Positions 18,108 to 26,175 of a stretch of 64,000 bases of DNA are shown here, piece by piece. The stretch's first letter is position 1. Every line of letters begins with the position of its first letter. The notes under the pieces were generated by a model, which was given only the letters and a program-made list of their open reading frames with translations, was not told the origin of the DNA and did not search any database. This stretch comes from an uncultured Candidatus Binatia bacterium. GTDB taxonomy: Bacteria; Desulfobacterota; Binatia; Bin18. The position numbers and the translations under genes are program-made. The DNA lies in NCBI GenBank assembly GCA_958296235.1, contig OY282457.1:1116501-1180500 (forward strand), read 5' to 3'.

Positions 18108-18278
18108 CTAGTGTTTCACCGGCATTTGGACAATGGGGGCACCGGGGTGCTGTTCGGCGTGTTCCTCCAGCCGTTGCTGGATCTCGGCTATCCATTGCCG
18201 AGCCTTTTCCTCGTCGATTTCCCCAGTGTCTCTCTTGCGAACGACCTCATCCACAAACCGCTCGAAAAATGTCTTCAT
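18108..18278 (-). CDS. Small charged helical protein encoded just upstream of ispG
   Basis: An open frame of 56 codons from ATG 18278 to TAG 18108. The product begins MKTFFERFVDEVV and is dominated by alternating charged and hydrophobic residues (DTGEIDEEKARQWIAEIQQ), predicting two amphipathic helices; the end is APIVQMPVKH. It lies 9 bases upstream of ispG on the same strand and shares its codon style, and the 5' side has a GGGTAAC-like purine site. No family is recognised with confidence. Acidic/basic helical pattern and tight spacing argue for a real gene, possibly a small regulator or scaffold. Confidence 0.55.
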   Translation of the reverse strand: MKTFFERFVDEVVRKRDTGEIDEEKARQWIAEIQQRLEEHAEQHPGAPIVQMPVKH

Positions 18279-18372
18279 ACGTTACCCTTTTCGCCCTCCG
18301 CCTATCACGAAATCGGCGCCTGAGCTAGGCGGCCCGCTTCCGCCCGTTTGTGTCAGATGATACCGTCCCGGC

Positions 18373-19272
18373 ATGGGTGCCCAGATCGTCAAAGGCAAGC
18401 TCATTGCCCAGTCCGTCTATGCGGAACTTGGAGCGGACATTGCAGAGTTGATCCAGCGCACCGGACGAAGACCTGTTCTGGTCAGTATTTATATTGGCTC
18501 GAACCCGGCTATCGAAGTCTATATTCGATCCATGAATCGGATTGCCCGGGGGTTGGGGATTGAGTATCGCTGGTACCACCTCCCGGATAATGCCCAAGAG
18601 GCCGAGGTGCTGCGCCGTCTGGAGCAGTTGAATCAGGACCCTGAAGTCACCGGGGTAATCATTCAGCTCCCACTGCCTGAGCATTTACGGCGCTCTGTCC
18701 TCGTCAACCATATTGCCCCGCAAAAAGATGTGGATGGCACCCATCCGGAAAATGTCGGGGCCGCTGTCACCGGAGAGATACGCGTTGGCTCCTGTACCGC
18801 TCTGGCCGTCATGCGCCTGTTGGACGCAACCGGGATCGCTATGGAAGGCAAAGAGGCGGTTATTGTCGGACACAGCGAACTTGTGGGCAAGCCGCTCAGC
18901 CTGATGCTGGTCGACCGCTTAGCCACCGTGACCATCTGTCATATCGCGACCGCTCAGCGGGGGCTGTTGGCCGAGCACGTCCGGCGGGCAGAAGTCCTCG
19001 TTGTGGCCGTCGGTTCTCCCGCGGTGATCAAGGGCGATTGGGTGCGCCCTGGGGCAACCGTGATCGATGTCGGCATCAATCAGATCGGCTCACACCTCGT
19101 GGGCGATGTGGAATTTGACACGGCCAGAGAACGGGCCGCATTTATTACGCCGGTTCCCGGCGGCGTCGGGCCGGTGACGGTATCCATGCTCATGAACAAT
19201 ACCGTCAACGCCTTCCGTACCCAGGTGGGACACCTGTCTGAGGCTGCACGCCCGGTCGATGCGGCCAGCTAG
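18373..19272 (+). CDS. folD: FolD-type methylenetetrahydrofolate dehydrogenase/cyclohydrolase, catalytic lysine replaced
   Basis: 299 residues with the complete FolD layout: VKGKLIAQSV, GVIIQLPLPEH, KDVDGTHPENVG, VIVGHSELVGKP, KGDWVRPGATVIDVGIN and ITPVPGGVGPVTVSMLMNNT. FolD oxidises methylene-THF and hydrolyses methenyl-THF in C1 metabolism. In the Y-x-x-x-K signature, tyrosine 50 is kept but the lysine expected at 54 is methionine (codon ATG 18532-18534). The PCTPxG motif reads SCTALA, and GxSxxVG has a histidine in place of the usual arginine. It may therefore be a dehydrogenase-biased or repurposed paralog. It is transcribed away from the ispG pair; the ribosome site is weak. Confidence 0.9.
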   Translation: MGAQIVKGKLIAQSVYAELGADIAELIQRTGRRPVLVSIYIGSNPAIEVYIRSMNRIARGLGIEYRWYHLPDNAQEAEVLRRLEQLNQDPEVTGVIIQLPLPEHLRRSVLVNHIAPQKDVDGTHPENVGAAVTGEIRVGSCTALAVMRLLDATGIAMEGKEAVIVGHSELVGKPLSLMLVDRLATVTICHIATAQRGLLAEHVRRAEVLVVAVGSPAVIKGDWVRPGATVIDVGINQIGSHLVGDVEFDTARERAAFITPVPGGVGPVTVSMLMNNTVNAFRTQVGHLSEAARPVDAAS

Positions 19273-19397
19273 ACGCGCGGCGCTAACGGCCTGCGCTGGG
19301 ATTCGTGGGGTCGAACACACCGGCCAGGGCGACTGCCTTTATTCCAATAGAGCCCGTACAGTTTCGGGCGACAACCGCGGGGCGCATCAGTGCGGAT

Positions 19398-20129
19398 TTA
19401 CGGTTCCAACGGCTCTTCTTCGAGCGTCACCGTAATTTGGCGGGGCTGATTCCTGCGGAGGACGGAAAAGGACACCTGGTCTCCAGGATGGTAGCGCTGC
19501 ATGGTTTCGGTAAAGTCCTGGGCGGTCCGAACCGGAGTGCTCTCGACCGCGACAATAAGGTCGCCGGCAGGATGGCGCTCCCGGGTGAGGTGATCGTGAG
19601 CGGCAACGAGGGGCAAGGCAAACGGGCCGGCCGGTGACATAGCCAGCGCAATGATCGCCATTTTCTTTACTAAATCGTTCCGGTTGTGCTGCGTTGGCGT
19701 ATTCACGCCTTCAAAGCCGGAACGATGCGCCGGACTGTCCTCAATCACGCTTAATACCTGGACGCCCTCTGGTCCTTCCTCGGCTGTTGCATAGAGGACA
19801 CCGAGGTAGGTGCGTTTGGACTCAGCCCCAGACGGGTCGGACCATTCAGGGAACTGACCGTCCGTTGTCGGAGAGGACCAGTCTCCGTTTGGATCAACGT
19901 CTCCGAAATCCGCCACTTGGGCGGGCGGTGGGTTTTCGACACCAAAAGACGGTTGTGGAGAGTTGCTCTGGACAGGAATTTCCAGCACTTGCGGGGCGCC
20001 AACCTCTTGGGAATGCTGACCCGTATCAGCCGGGGCGTTCTGCGCCCGGACGAGATGCGGCAAGGCCCACAGACCGGCTGTCAGGACACCGGCAATAACG
20101 ACTGGAAACCAGAGGACTCGCGCCTGCAT
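19398..20129 (-). CDS. Exported PDZ-domain protein
   Basis: 243 residues from ATG 20129, which has GGAGG seven bases upstream; the first 30 residues form a signal peptide ending VRAQ. Residues about 35-105 are proline/serine-rich and low in order. A PDZ-type fold follows: TYLGVLYATAEEG, VQVLSVIEDSPAHRSGF, then the second half GDLIVAVESTPVRTAQDFTETMQRYHPGDQVSFSVLR. The halves are separated by an insert of about 45 residues (NTPTQHNRNDLVKKMA and a hydrophobic stretch), which is unusual. No protease domain is present. It probably acts in the periplasm as a binding or adaptor protein. It follows the peroxiredoxin by 77 bases on the same strand. Confidence 0.75.
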   Translation of the reverse strand: MQARVLWFPVVIAGVLTAGLWALPHLVRAQNAPADTGQHSQEVGAPQVLEIPVQSNSPQPSFGVENPPPAQVADFGDVDPNGDWSSPTTDGQFPEWSDPSGAESKRTYLGVLYATAEEGPEGVQVLSVIEDSPAHRSGFEGVNTPTQHNRNDLVKKMAIIALAMSPAGPFALPLVAAHDHLTRERHPAGDLIVAVESTPVRTAQDFTETMQRYHPGDQVSFSVLRRNQPRQITVTLEEEPLEP

Positions 20130-20206
20130 TATCGGGCCTCCTTTTACCGTCCTCACTCTTGGCCGCTCATTATTCGTCCCTCACTCTCAAAGCGCAAGCA
20201 GACACC

Positions 20207-20767
20207 TTACTGGGCCGATTTGAGCTTGGCCAGCTCAGCTTCCAGTTCGCTTACCGAGAGAACCTCTCCGGGACTCTGCATGACTCGGACAAAACGCACG
20301 ATCCCGTCCGTATCGATCAGCACATAGGCCCGCTGACTGAGCCGCTTTTCCCGGTCCAGCCAGCCTACATAGTTTTCGACCACCTCGGGGGTGTCAAACG
20401 CACTCAACAACGGATAGCTGAGGGCCAGTTGTTCGCGGAATATGCGCTGGGAAGCGGTGTGATTCGTACTGATTCCCAGGACCACCGCGTCGAGTTGCTT
20501 CTCCTGCCGGGCTTCCTGCCCGTTTGCCAACTGAAGAGTTCAGCCTGGAGTAAAGTCCAAAATATAAAAAAGCAGCAGAACATTTTGTTTCCCCGTGAAG
20601 TCTGAGAGACAGACCGCCTCGCCGTCTTGGGCCGGCAAACAAAACGCGGGCGCGGGGCTCCCGACCTCAACCGCGGCACCGACAGGACGGCTCCACAGCA
20701 GCAGACCAGCGCTGAGGGCCGCACCCCAATACATGAGAGATGTTCTTTTCCAGTTCGGTTTGCTCAT
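20207..20767 (-). CDS. Exported peroxiredoxin with in-frame TGA at the peroxidatic position (probable selenoprotein)
   Basis: Read through one TGA (20540-20542), the frame gives 186 residues. A signal peptide (1-32) precedes a complete AhpC/TSA peroxiredoxin: VEVGSPAPAFCLPAQDG, LSDFTGK, LLLFYILDFTPG, then U76, then TLQLANGQEA, and DAVVLGIS, YPLLSAF, RAYVLIDTDGIVRFV. In peroxiredoxins the residue after DFTPG/V is the peroxidatic cysteine that attacks peroxide; here that exact codon is TGA and the two parts are in the same frame, as expected for selenocysteine and not for a frameshift. Cysteines 43 and 53 lie nearby. A hairpin with bSECIS geometry follows the TGA. The alternative is a nonsense mutation. 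Neighbours are DUF3237 upstream and a PDZ protein downstream. Confidence 0.82.
20493..20532 (-). promoter_or_regulatory. Candidate bacterial SECIS hairpin
   Basis: Downstream of the TGA codon in the mRNA, AGUUG (20532-20528) pairs with CAACU (20497-20493), GC with GC inside it, and CGGGC (20522-20518) pairs perfectly with GCCCG (20512-20508) around the five-base loop AGGAA. The loop has G at its second position and begins 22 bases after the TGA, matching the known bacterial SECIS rules (loop guanine in the first two positions, 16-37 bases from UGA). SelB would bind here. The pairing was worked out by eye. Confidence 0.65.
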
Positions 20768-20791
20768 AATTTGTTCTCGCCCGCCCTACGT

Positions 20792-21256
20792 CTAGCGTAC
20801 GGCATACACGTCGTAGCGCACCTCGCCACGTTCCAGATACGCTTCTCCGACCCCAACACAGAGACAACGATTCATCCACATATAGTCGGGGTGAGCGGTC
20901 TGACACCAGGGGTTCGTCCGAATCGGCGTCCCGCTGGGCGGAAGCTCGCCGTCCAGAAATTTCTGATAGCCGTCCGCGCCTAAATCCAGCACCCCATTAT
21001 AGGTCACATAGATCAATGCCCCGTCGTGGGCCTCAACGGTTGCCCGCACATCGAGATAGGCCACCCCATCGGGTCGGACAGTCAGCCAGTCCGCGCCAAC
21101 CGGACGCAGCGTGCCGTGCAGTTTGGGACCTTCGACTTTCCCGCCCGTGATGTATACATTGACCCGGGCGCCGCCGGGCACTGGCCCTATTGTTTCAGGC
21201 GGCATCTCCAGGGTGGCGGTATAGGAAAAGAGGCGCTCCATAGTATACTCGAACAT
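20792..21256 (-). CDS. DUF3237 family protein
   Basis: 154 residues. The sequence runs LEMPPETIGPVPGGARVNVYITGGKVEGPKL, then GADWLTVRPDGVAYLDVRATVEAHDGALIYVTYNGV, and near the end NRCLCVGVGEAY and VRYDVYAV: the consensus of DUF3237 beta-barrel proteins, often found beside lipid or aromatic degradation genes. The ATG at 21256 has AAGGAG upstream. The gene ends 24 bases before the peroxiredoxin start and probably heads that transcript. Biochemical role unknown. Confidence 0.85.
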   Translation of the reverse strand: MFEYTMERLFSYTATLEMPPETIGPVPGGARVNVYITGGKVEGPKLHGTLRPVGADWLTVRPDGVAYLDVRATVEAHDGALIYVTYNGVLDLGADGYQKFLDGELPPSGTPIRTNPWCQTAHPDYMWMNRCLCVGVGEAYLERGEVRYDVYAVR

Positions 21257-21348
21257 GTCGTCTCCTTTTTGTGGCCGGAGCTACCGGACAAGAGAAGACC
21301 TACCCCCTCCCCCTCAGGGCGTCAAGACGAAGGAGAAGGAGTCAGCCT

Positions 21349-21570
21349 ATGGCAAAAGCCCAGTACTGTCTGATGTGTGCCGAAGAACTCTACCAAATGA
21401 GCAACTATGGTGAGCCGGCGGACGGGAACTGGCCGCCCATGATTGAGCACGAAAAATACGGGACGCTGATTATCTGTCCCGCCTGTGAGGCGGAACACCT
21501 GACCTTTGTGGATGACACCCCCGGCCATCCACCGGTGCGGCGGATTCGGATGCTCAAGCCCCGCGAGTAA
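21349..21570 (+). CDS. Small zinc-ribbon protein
   Basis: 73 residues with one CxxC at positions 7-10 (YCLMCAEEL) and a second near 43 (IICPACEAEHL), spaced as in a zinc ribbon. AAGGAG lies 7 bases before the ATG. The rest is polar, and the C-terminus RRIRMLKPRE is basic, suggesting nucleic-acid or protein binding. It converges with the KamA-type gene (15 bases apart). No family is recognised. Confidence 0.65.
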   Translation: MAKAQYCLMCAEELYQMSNYGEPADGNWPPMIEHEKYGTLIICPACEAEHLTFVDDTPGHPPVRRIRMLKPRE

Positions 21571-21585
21571 GGCGCGGGCGCAGGC

Positions 21586-22980
21586 TCAGTGCCCGGCTGA
21601 AGTCTGCGCCTGTATGGCCCGGTACTCAGGCTCGAAGAAGAACTGGGCTTCTCCGCCGGCGGGTTTGAGGTGGTCAAGCCAGGTCGCGCTGGGATCAAAC
21701 CTGGCAAAGAACGGCCGCTGGACCCAATCGGCATTGCGTCCCTGGATAAAGCGCAGGACAAAGACCTTTTCGCCGTTTATTTCGGTAATGCCCTGCACCT
21801 CGACCTTGCCCGGTCCCGCACTCATGGACGGGCCGCGGGCGGTCCGCGCCAGACCGGAGACCTGGGAAATGGCCTCACGATAAATCTCCCAGGCGCGGGC
21901 CAGAGGCACCTCAAAATAACACCGCGCCCCGGTATCGCGCTCGACAAACATATAGTACGGAATAATGCCCAAGCGGACCTGGGTCCGCCACAACCGGATC
22001 CACACCGCGGCATCATCGTTGATATGGGCCAGGAGCGGTCCCTGACCGCGGATGACCGCTCCGGTCGAGCGCACACGTCGAATGGCTTCACAGACCTGCG
22101 GCTGCTCTAATTCTCTCCAGTGATTATAGTGCGCCATGAACGCCACATGCTTACCGGCAGCGACGAGCTGTTCAAGCAGGCGCATGAGCTCGTCGGCATC
22201 CGCATCGCTCGTAAAGCGGAAAGGCCAGTAGGTCAGCGCCTTTGTTCCGATCCGAATGGTTTGGACGTGCTCGAACTCCGGTTGGAGCAAGGGACGCAGG
22301 TATTCGGCCAAATGATGGGTTTTCATGACCATCGGGTCTCCGCCGGTCATGAGCAGATCACTCACCTGCGGCTGTGAGGCCAGATACCGGTGAAGCTGAC
22401 CAGCGTCGTTTGAATTAAAACGCAACTCTTGAATACCCACGAACTGCGCCCAGCGAAAGCAGAAGGTGCAATACGTATGACACGTCTGACCCTGGCTCGG
22501 AAAAAAGAGGACGGTCTCGCGATACTTATGCTGCATGCCGGGGAGAGATTCGCCGGCCATGTTCGGGACATTCATCTGCTGCTGGCCGGCAGGATGCGGG
22601 TTCAGCCGGATACGGATATCATCTGCGGCGGCTTTGACCGCGATTCGATCCGCCCCTTTCCTGAGCAGACCAGCCATACGCTCAAAGTCTTCCGGCAGCA
22701 ACATGCCAGGCTGCGGAAAAGTCAACTGGAACATGGGATCATCGGGGACATTATCCCAATCGATGAGATTCTCGATGACGTACGGGTTAATGCGAAAGGG
22801 CAAGACACTGGCCACCACCTGCATATTAAATCGTTGCTCATCAGATAAGCGTTGCAGTTGCGGAATCTGGTCGAGGTGACGCTCATTATACACCTTGAAA
22901 CGCGGCGCCGAGGGTTCGGACGTGACAGCAATGGGAGACCCGTTTGAAATATCAAGGCGGCGAGTGGTTTCGTTTAGCAT
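21586..22980 (-). CDS. KamA-family radical SAM protein (lysine 2,3-aminomutase-like)
   Basis: 464 residues. The radical SAM cluster motif is C167-x3-C171-x2-C174 (CHTYCTFC), followed by DLLMTGGDPMVM, the glycine-rich SAM contact. GPSMSAGPGKVEVQGI near the C-terminal third matches the PLP-lysine loop of lysine 2,3-aminomutases, so both cofactors seem present. The N-terminal about 60 residues and the insert NPHPAGQQQMNVPN are family-typical. The likely reaction is a 1,2-amino shift on an alpha-amino acid, but the substrate (lysine, glutamate or other) cannot be read from the sequence. GAGGT precedes the ATG. It ends up convergent with the zinc-ribbon gene. Confidence 0.88.
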   Translation of the reverse strand: MLNETTRRLDISNGSPIAVTSEPSAPRFKVYNERHLDQIPQLQRLSDEQRFNMQVVASVLPFRINPYVIENLIDWDNVPDDPMFQLTFPQPGMLLPEDFERMAGLLRKGADRIAVKAAADDIRIRLNPHPAGQQQMNVPNMAGESLPGMQHKYRETVLFFPSQGQTCHTYCTFCFRWAQFVGIQELRFNSNDAGQLHRYLASQPQVSDLLMTGGDPMVMKTHHLAEYLRPLLQPEFEHVQTIRIGTKALTYWPFRFTSDADADELMRLLEQLVAAGKHVAFMAHYNHWRELEQPQVCEAIRRVRSTGAVIRGQGPLLAHINDDAAVWIRLWRTQVRLGIIPYYMFVERDTGARCYFEVPLARAWEIYREAISQVSGLARTARGPSMSAGPGKVEVQGITEINGEKVFVLRFIQGRNADWVQRPFFARFDPSATWLDHLKPAGGEAQFFFEPEYRAIQAQTSAGH

Positions 22981-23198
22981 AGAGATACCTCTTCTGATCT
23001 GAGGAGTCTCCTCTTGCCAACTCGCACCGCTTCATGCCAACTCAATACCGCTTCGTGTATTGCGAGCCTGAGGAAAGAGGGCAGCTCTATAGGAGAGCAG
23101 AGGGAGGGACTGTAGAAAGAAATACGCGAAAAGTCAAATGGAAAAGGCCATTTACACGAACGGGGTTTTATTCTTCCCCTTGAGCGATGAGAAACCCA

Positions 23199-23226
23199 CC
23201 TCCCCCCGCCGGGTCTGAGGGGGAGG
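23199..23226 (-). terminator. GC-rich hairpin downstream of clpB
   Basis: CCTCCCCC (23199-23206) and GGGGGAGG (23219-23226) form a perfect 8-bp stem with a 12-base loop, 28 bases beyond the clpB stop. Only a weak T-rich tail follows on the transcribed strand, so intrinsic termination is plausible and not certain. The rest of the 22981-23253 gap shows nothing else. Confidence 0.35.
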
Positions 23227-23253
23227 GAGCCCGACGAGCCTGAGGGGAGAAAA

Positions 23254-25875
23254 TCAGGCCACCTCAGCGACCGGCGCGGTGGTGAATGTGAGCGCATGGT
23301 GGTCATAGTCAATAATTACATGGGCATTCTCGGCTACCTCGCCGGCAATAATTTTCCGGCCAAGATTGGTCTCGATCTCCTTTTGCAGAAGGCGTTTGAG
23401 CGGGCGAGCCCCATAGGTCGGGTCATAGCTGGTGTGCGCGAAATATTCTTTAGCACTTTCCGTCAGTTCGAGCGTGATTTGCCGTTCGGCCAGCCGCTCC
23501 CGCAAGTGTGCAAGCTGAATCTCGACGATCTGTTTGAGGTGGTCTCGGTTCAGACTATGGAACACCACGATTTCATCGACCCGATTCAGAAATTCTGGCC
23601 GGAATTCGTTCTGGAGGGCGTCCAGCGCATCCCGCTTCATGCGCGCATACGCCTCAGTATCATCCCCGCCTCGATAACCCAGAATAAGCTGGCTGCCGAC
23701 ATTCGAGGTCATGATGATAACGGTGTTCTTAAAGTCAACCGTTCGTCCGTGCCCATCGGTTAACCGTCCGTCGTCCAAAATCTGGAGCAAGGCATTGAAG
23801 ACATCGGGGTGGGCTTTTTCGATCTCGTCAAACAGGATGACCGCATAGGGCTTCCGCCGAACCGCTTCGGTCAGTTGCCCGCCTTCGTCATAGCCCACGT
23901 ACCCCGGCGGCGCGCCAATGAGACGTGCGACCGTATGCTTCTCCATATATTCCGACATATCGAGCCGGACCATATTGGCCTCAGCGTCGAACAAAAACTC
24001 AGCCAGCGCACGGGCCAGTTCGGTTTTTCCCACCCCGGTCGGCCCCAGAAAGATGAACGACCCAATCGGACGGTGAGGGTCCTTGAGCCCCGAGCGGGCT
24101 CGAATAACCGCGTCAGCCACCGCCTGGACGGCTTCCTGCTGACCAATCAGCCGTTGATGCAGCAGCTCACCAAGGTGCAATAATTTTTCCCGCTCGCCTT
24201 CGAGCAGCTTGGAAACGGGGATACCCGTCCAGCGTGAGATAATGGCGGCAATATCGTCTTCATCAACCTCTTCCTTGAGAAGGCGACTCGGCCCCTGTTC
24301 GCTCTGGAGCTGCGCTTCCCCATCCGCCAAGTCCCGCTCAAGCTGGGCCAGCTTCCCATATTTGAGTTCAGCCACCCGGTTGAGGTCATAGTCGCGCTCG
24401 GCCTTTTCAATGGCTCGTCTGGTCTGCTCAATTTCTTCTTTGAGACTACGCAACTGACCGATACTGCCCTTCTCCATCTCCCACCGGGCGGTCAACGTCC
24501 CGGCCTCGGCCTGACAATCCGCCAGCTCCTTTTCCAGCTTCTCCAGCCGTGCCTGCGAGGCCTGGTCGGTCTCCTTGCGCAAGGCTTCCCGTTCAATTTC
24601 AAGTTGCAGCACCCGCCTGGACACTTCGTCCAGTTCCGTTGGCATGGAGTCAATTTCGGTTCGGAGCCGGGCGGCGGCTTCATCTATCAGGTCAATCGCC
24701 TTATCCGGCAGAAAGCGATCACTGATGTACCGATGCGACAGTACTGCCGCGGTCACCAGCGCCGCGTCCTTGATGCGGACCCCGTGGTGGATTTCGTAGC
24801 GTTCCCGCAGGCCACGCAGAATGGAAATCGTATCTGCCACGGACGGCTGGTCAACCGTGACCGGCTGAAAGCGTCGTTCCAGCGCCCGGTCCTTTTCCAC
24901 GTATTGACGATACTCGTCCAGCGTCGTCGCCCCAATGCAGTGCAGCTCGCCGCGGGCCAGCATCGGCTTCAGCAGATTGGAGGCGTCCATAGCGCCCTCC
25001 GATGCTCCTGCGCCCACCACCGTATGCAACTCGTCAATAAACAACACCACCGCGCCCTCAGATTCCTGGACTTCTTTGAGCACGGCCTTGAGTCGCTCTT
25101 CAAACTCACCTCGAAATTTTGCCCCGGCAATCAGCGCGCCCATATCCAGGACGATGACACGACGATGCTTCAGACTTTCCGGCACATCGCCGCTGACAAT
25201 ACGCTGCGCCAACCCTTCCACAATGGCGGTTTTGCCGACTCCCGGATCGCCGATCAGCACCGGATTATTTTTTGTCCGGCGAGAGAGCACCTGCACGATC
25301 CGACGAATTTCATCATCTCGGCCAATGACTGGATCGAGCTTGCCCAAACTTGCCGCCTGCGTCAGGTCGCGGCCATAGCGCTCCAGGGCCTGATAGGTGC
25401 CCTCCGGGTTTTGATTGGTCACACGCTGGTGGCCACGCACTTTCTGGAGCGCGGTGAGCAGGCGCTCCCGGCTCAGGCCGTGGTTGCGCAGCAAACCGCC
25501 CGTCGCGCCCTCGTCTTCCAGCGTGGCGAGGAGCAGATGCTCGACGCTCACATAATCGTCTTTGAGTTCTTTGGCTTCCTCTTCAGCGCGGGTGAGCAGC
25601 CGGGATAAGCGCTGGGTGACATGGACGCGGTCCGGGCCACTGGCCGGGCCGGAAACTTGCGGAATGCGACTGAGCGCCTTTTCAAGCTCAGCACGCAGCG
25701 CATTGAGGGATACTCCGGCCTGGGTGATAAGAGCCGGGACGATTCCGTCGGGAGATTCCGTTAAGGCGGCCAACACATGCTCAACATCAATCCCCTGGTG
25801 GTTCCGTTGGGTTGCCAGCGCCTGGGCCTGGCGCAGGGCTTCTTGCGATTTTTCAGTCAAGCGATTGAGATCCAC
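23254..25875 (-). CDS. clpB: ATP-dependent disaggregase ClpB
   Basis: 873 residues, full length for ClpB. Order: N-terminal double Clp repeat (1-145), first AAA+ module with Walker A GDPGVGKT at 209-216 and [15 protein letters not shown], the long middle coiled-coil M domain (about 400-520, ending before [17 protein letters not shown]), second AAA+ module with [14 protein letters not shown] and [21 protein letters not shown], and the C-terminal domain. ClpB threads aggregated proteins through its pore together with DnaK. GTG start with GGAGGG five bases upstream. A single gene here, with its own candidate promoter; heat induction is likely. Confidence 0.97.
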   Translation of the reverse strand: MDLNRLTEKSQEALRQAQALATQRNHQGIDVEHVLAALTESPDGIVPALITQAGVSLNALRAELEKALSRIPQVSGPASGPDRVHVTQRLSRLLTRAEEEAKELKDDYVSVEHLLLATLEDEGATGGLLRNHGLSRERLLTALQKVRGHQRVTNQNPEGTYQALERYGRDLTQAASLGKLDPVIGRDDEIRRIVQVLSRRTKNNPVLIGDPGVGKTAIVEGLAQRIVSGDVPESLKHRRVIVLDMGALIAGAKFRGEFEERLKAVLKEVQESEGAVVLFIDELHTVVGAGASEGAMDASNLLKPMLARGELHCIGATTLDEYRQYVEKDRALERRFQPVTVDQPSVADTISILRGLRERYEIHHGVRIKDAALVTAAVLSHRYISDRFLPDKAIDLIDEAAARLRTEIDSMPTELDEVSRRVLQLEIEREALRKETDQASQARLEKLEKELADCQAEAGTLTARWEMEKGSIGQLRSLKEEIEQTRRAIEKAERDYDLNRVAELKYGKLAQLERDLADGEAQLQSEQGPSRLLKEEVDEDDIAAIISRWTGIPVSKLLEGEREKLLHLGELLHQRLIGQQEAVQAVADAVIRARSGLKDPHRPIGSFIFLGPTGVGKTELARALAEFLFDAEANMVRLDMSEYMEKHTVARLIGAPPGYVGYDEGGQLTEAVRRKPYAVILFDEIEKAHPDVFNALLQILDDGRLTDGHGRTVDFKNTVIIMTSNVGSQLILGYRGGDDTEAYARMKRDALDALQNEFRPEFLNRVDEIVVFHSLNRDHLKQIVEIQLAHLRERLAERQITLELTESAKEYFAHTSYDPTYGARPLKRLLQKEIETNLGRKIIAGEVAENAHVIIDYDHHALTFTTAPVAEVA

Positions 25876-25935
25876 GCTGCCCTCCTTCCTCCAGCCGTTC
25901 GCGCTCTTTAACTGGCTGTGATTCCTGACTGCAAA

Positions 25936-25964
25936 AAAGGTAAGGCTGATTTGGGACGTGTCAA
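25936..25964 (-). promoter_or_regulatory. Candidate clpB promoter
   Basis: On the minus strand CTCCTTGACA (containing TTGACA, 25964-25959) is followed after 17 bases by ACCTTT (25941-25936), a weak -10. The CCTTGAC box also resembles the heat-shock sigma -35 element. The start codon is about 60 bases further on. Assignment to one sigma factor is not possible by eye. Confidence 0.35.
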
Positions 25965-26015
25965 GGAGAAATGACTACAGGGCCGGGCAGCCACAGGGGT
26001 TGCCCACCGTCCCCA

Positions 26016-26071
26016 CTGGGAGCGCGGGCATCTTGCCCGCCCCGAAGCAGGCTGGAAGCCTGCGCTCCCAG
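26016..26071. repeat. Dispersed cruciform repeat, copy 1
   Basis: CTGGGAGCGC (26016-26025) and GCGCTCCCAG (26062-26071) form a perfect 10-bp outer stem. Inside are two hairpins: GCGGGC-ATCTT-GCCCGC (26024-26040) and GCAGGC-TGGAA-GCCTGC (26047-26063). Two other intergenic copies with the same plan lie at 36.6 and 63.2 kb. It lies between clpB and the aminotransferase gene. Confidence 0.8.
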
Positions 26072-26175
26072 CGGGAATATATCCCCGGTCACAGCACAAT
26101 GTGCCTCACACGTCCCTTGGAGGGAGGGGGCATACCAGCAGGGACACGGCCCAGGCGGCGTATTTTCGGGATGGT

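Noticed and set aside
20207..20767. Peroxiredoxin as a frameshifted pseudogene
   Set aside because: Both parts are in the same frame and only one TGA, at the exact peroxidatic codon, separates them, followed by a SECIS-like hairpin.
24604..25608. 334-codon open frame antisense to clpB
   Set aside because: ClpB on the other strand is complete and highly conserved; this frame shows no domain.
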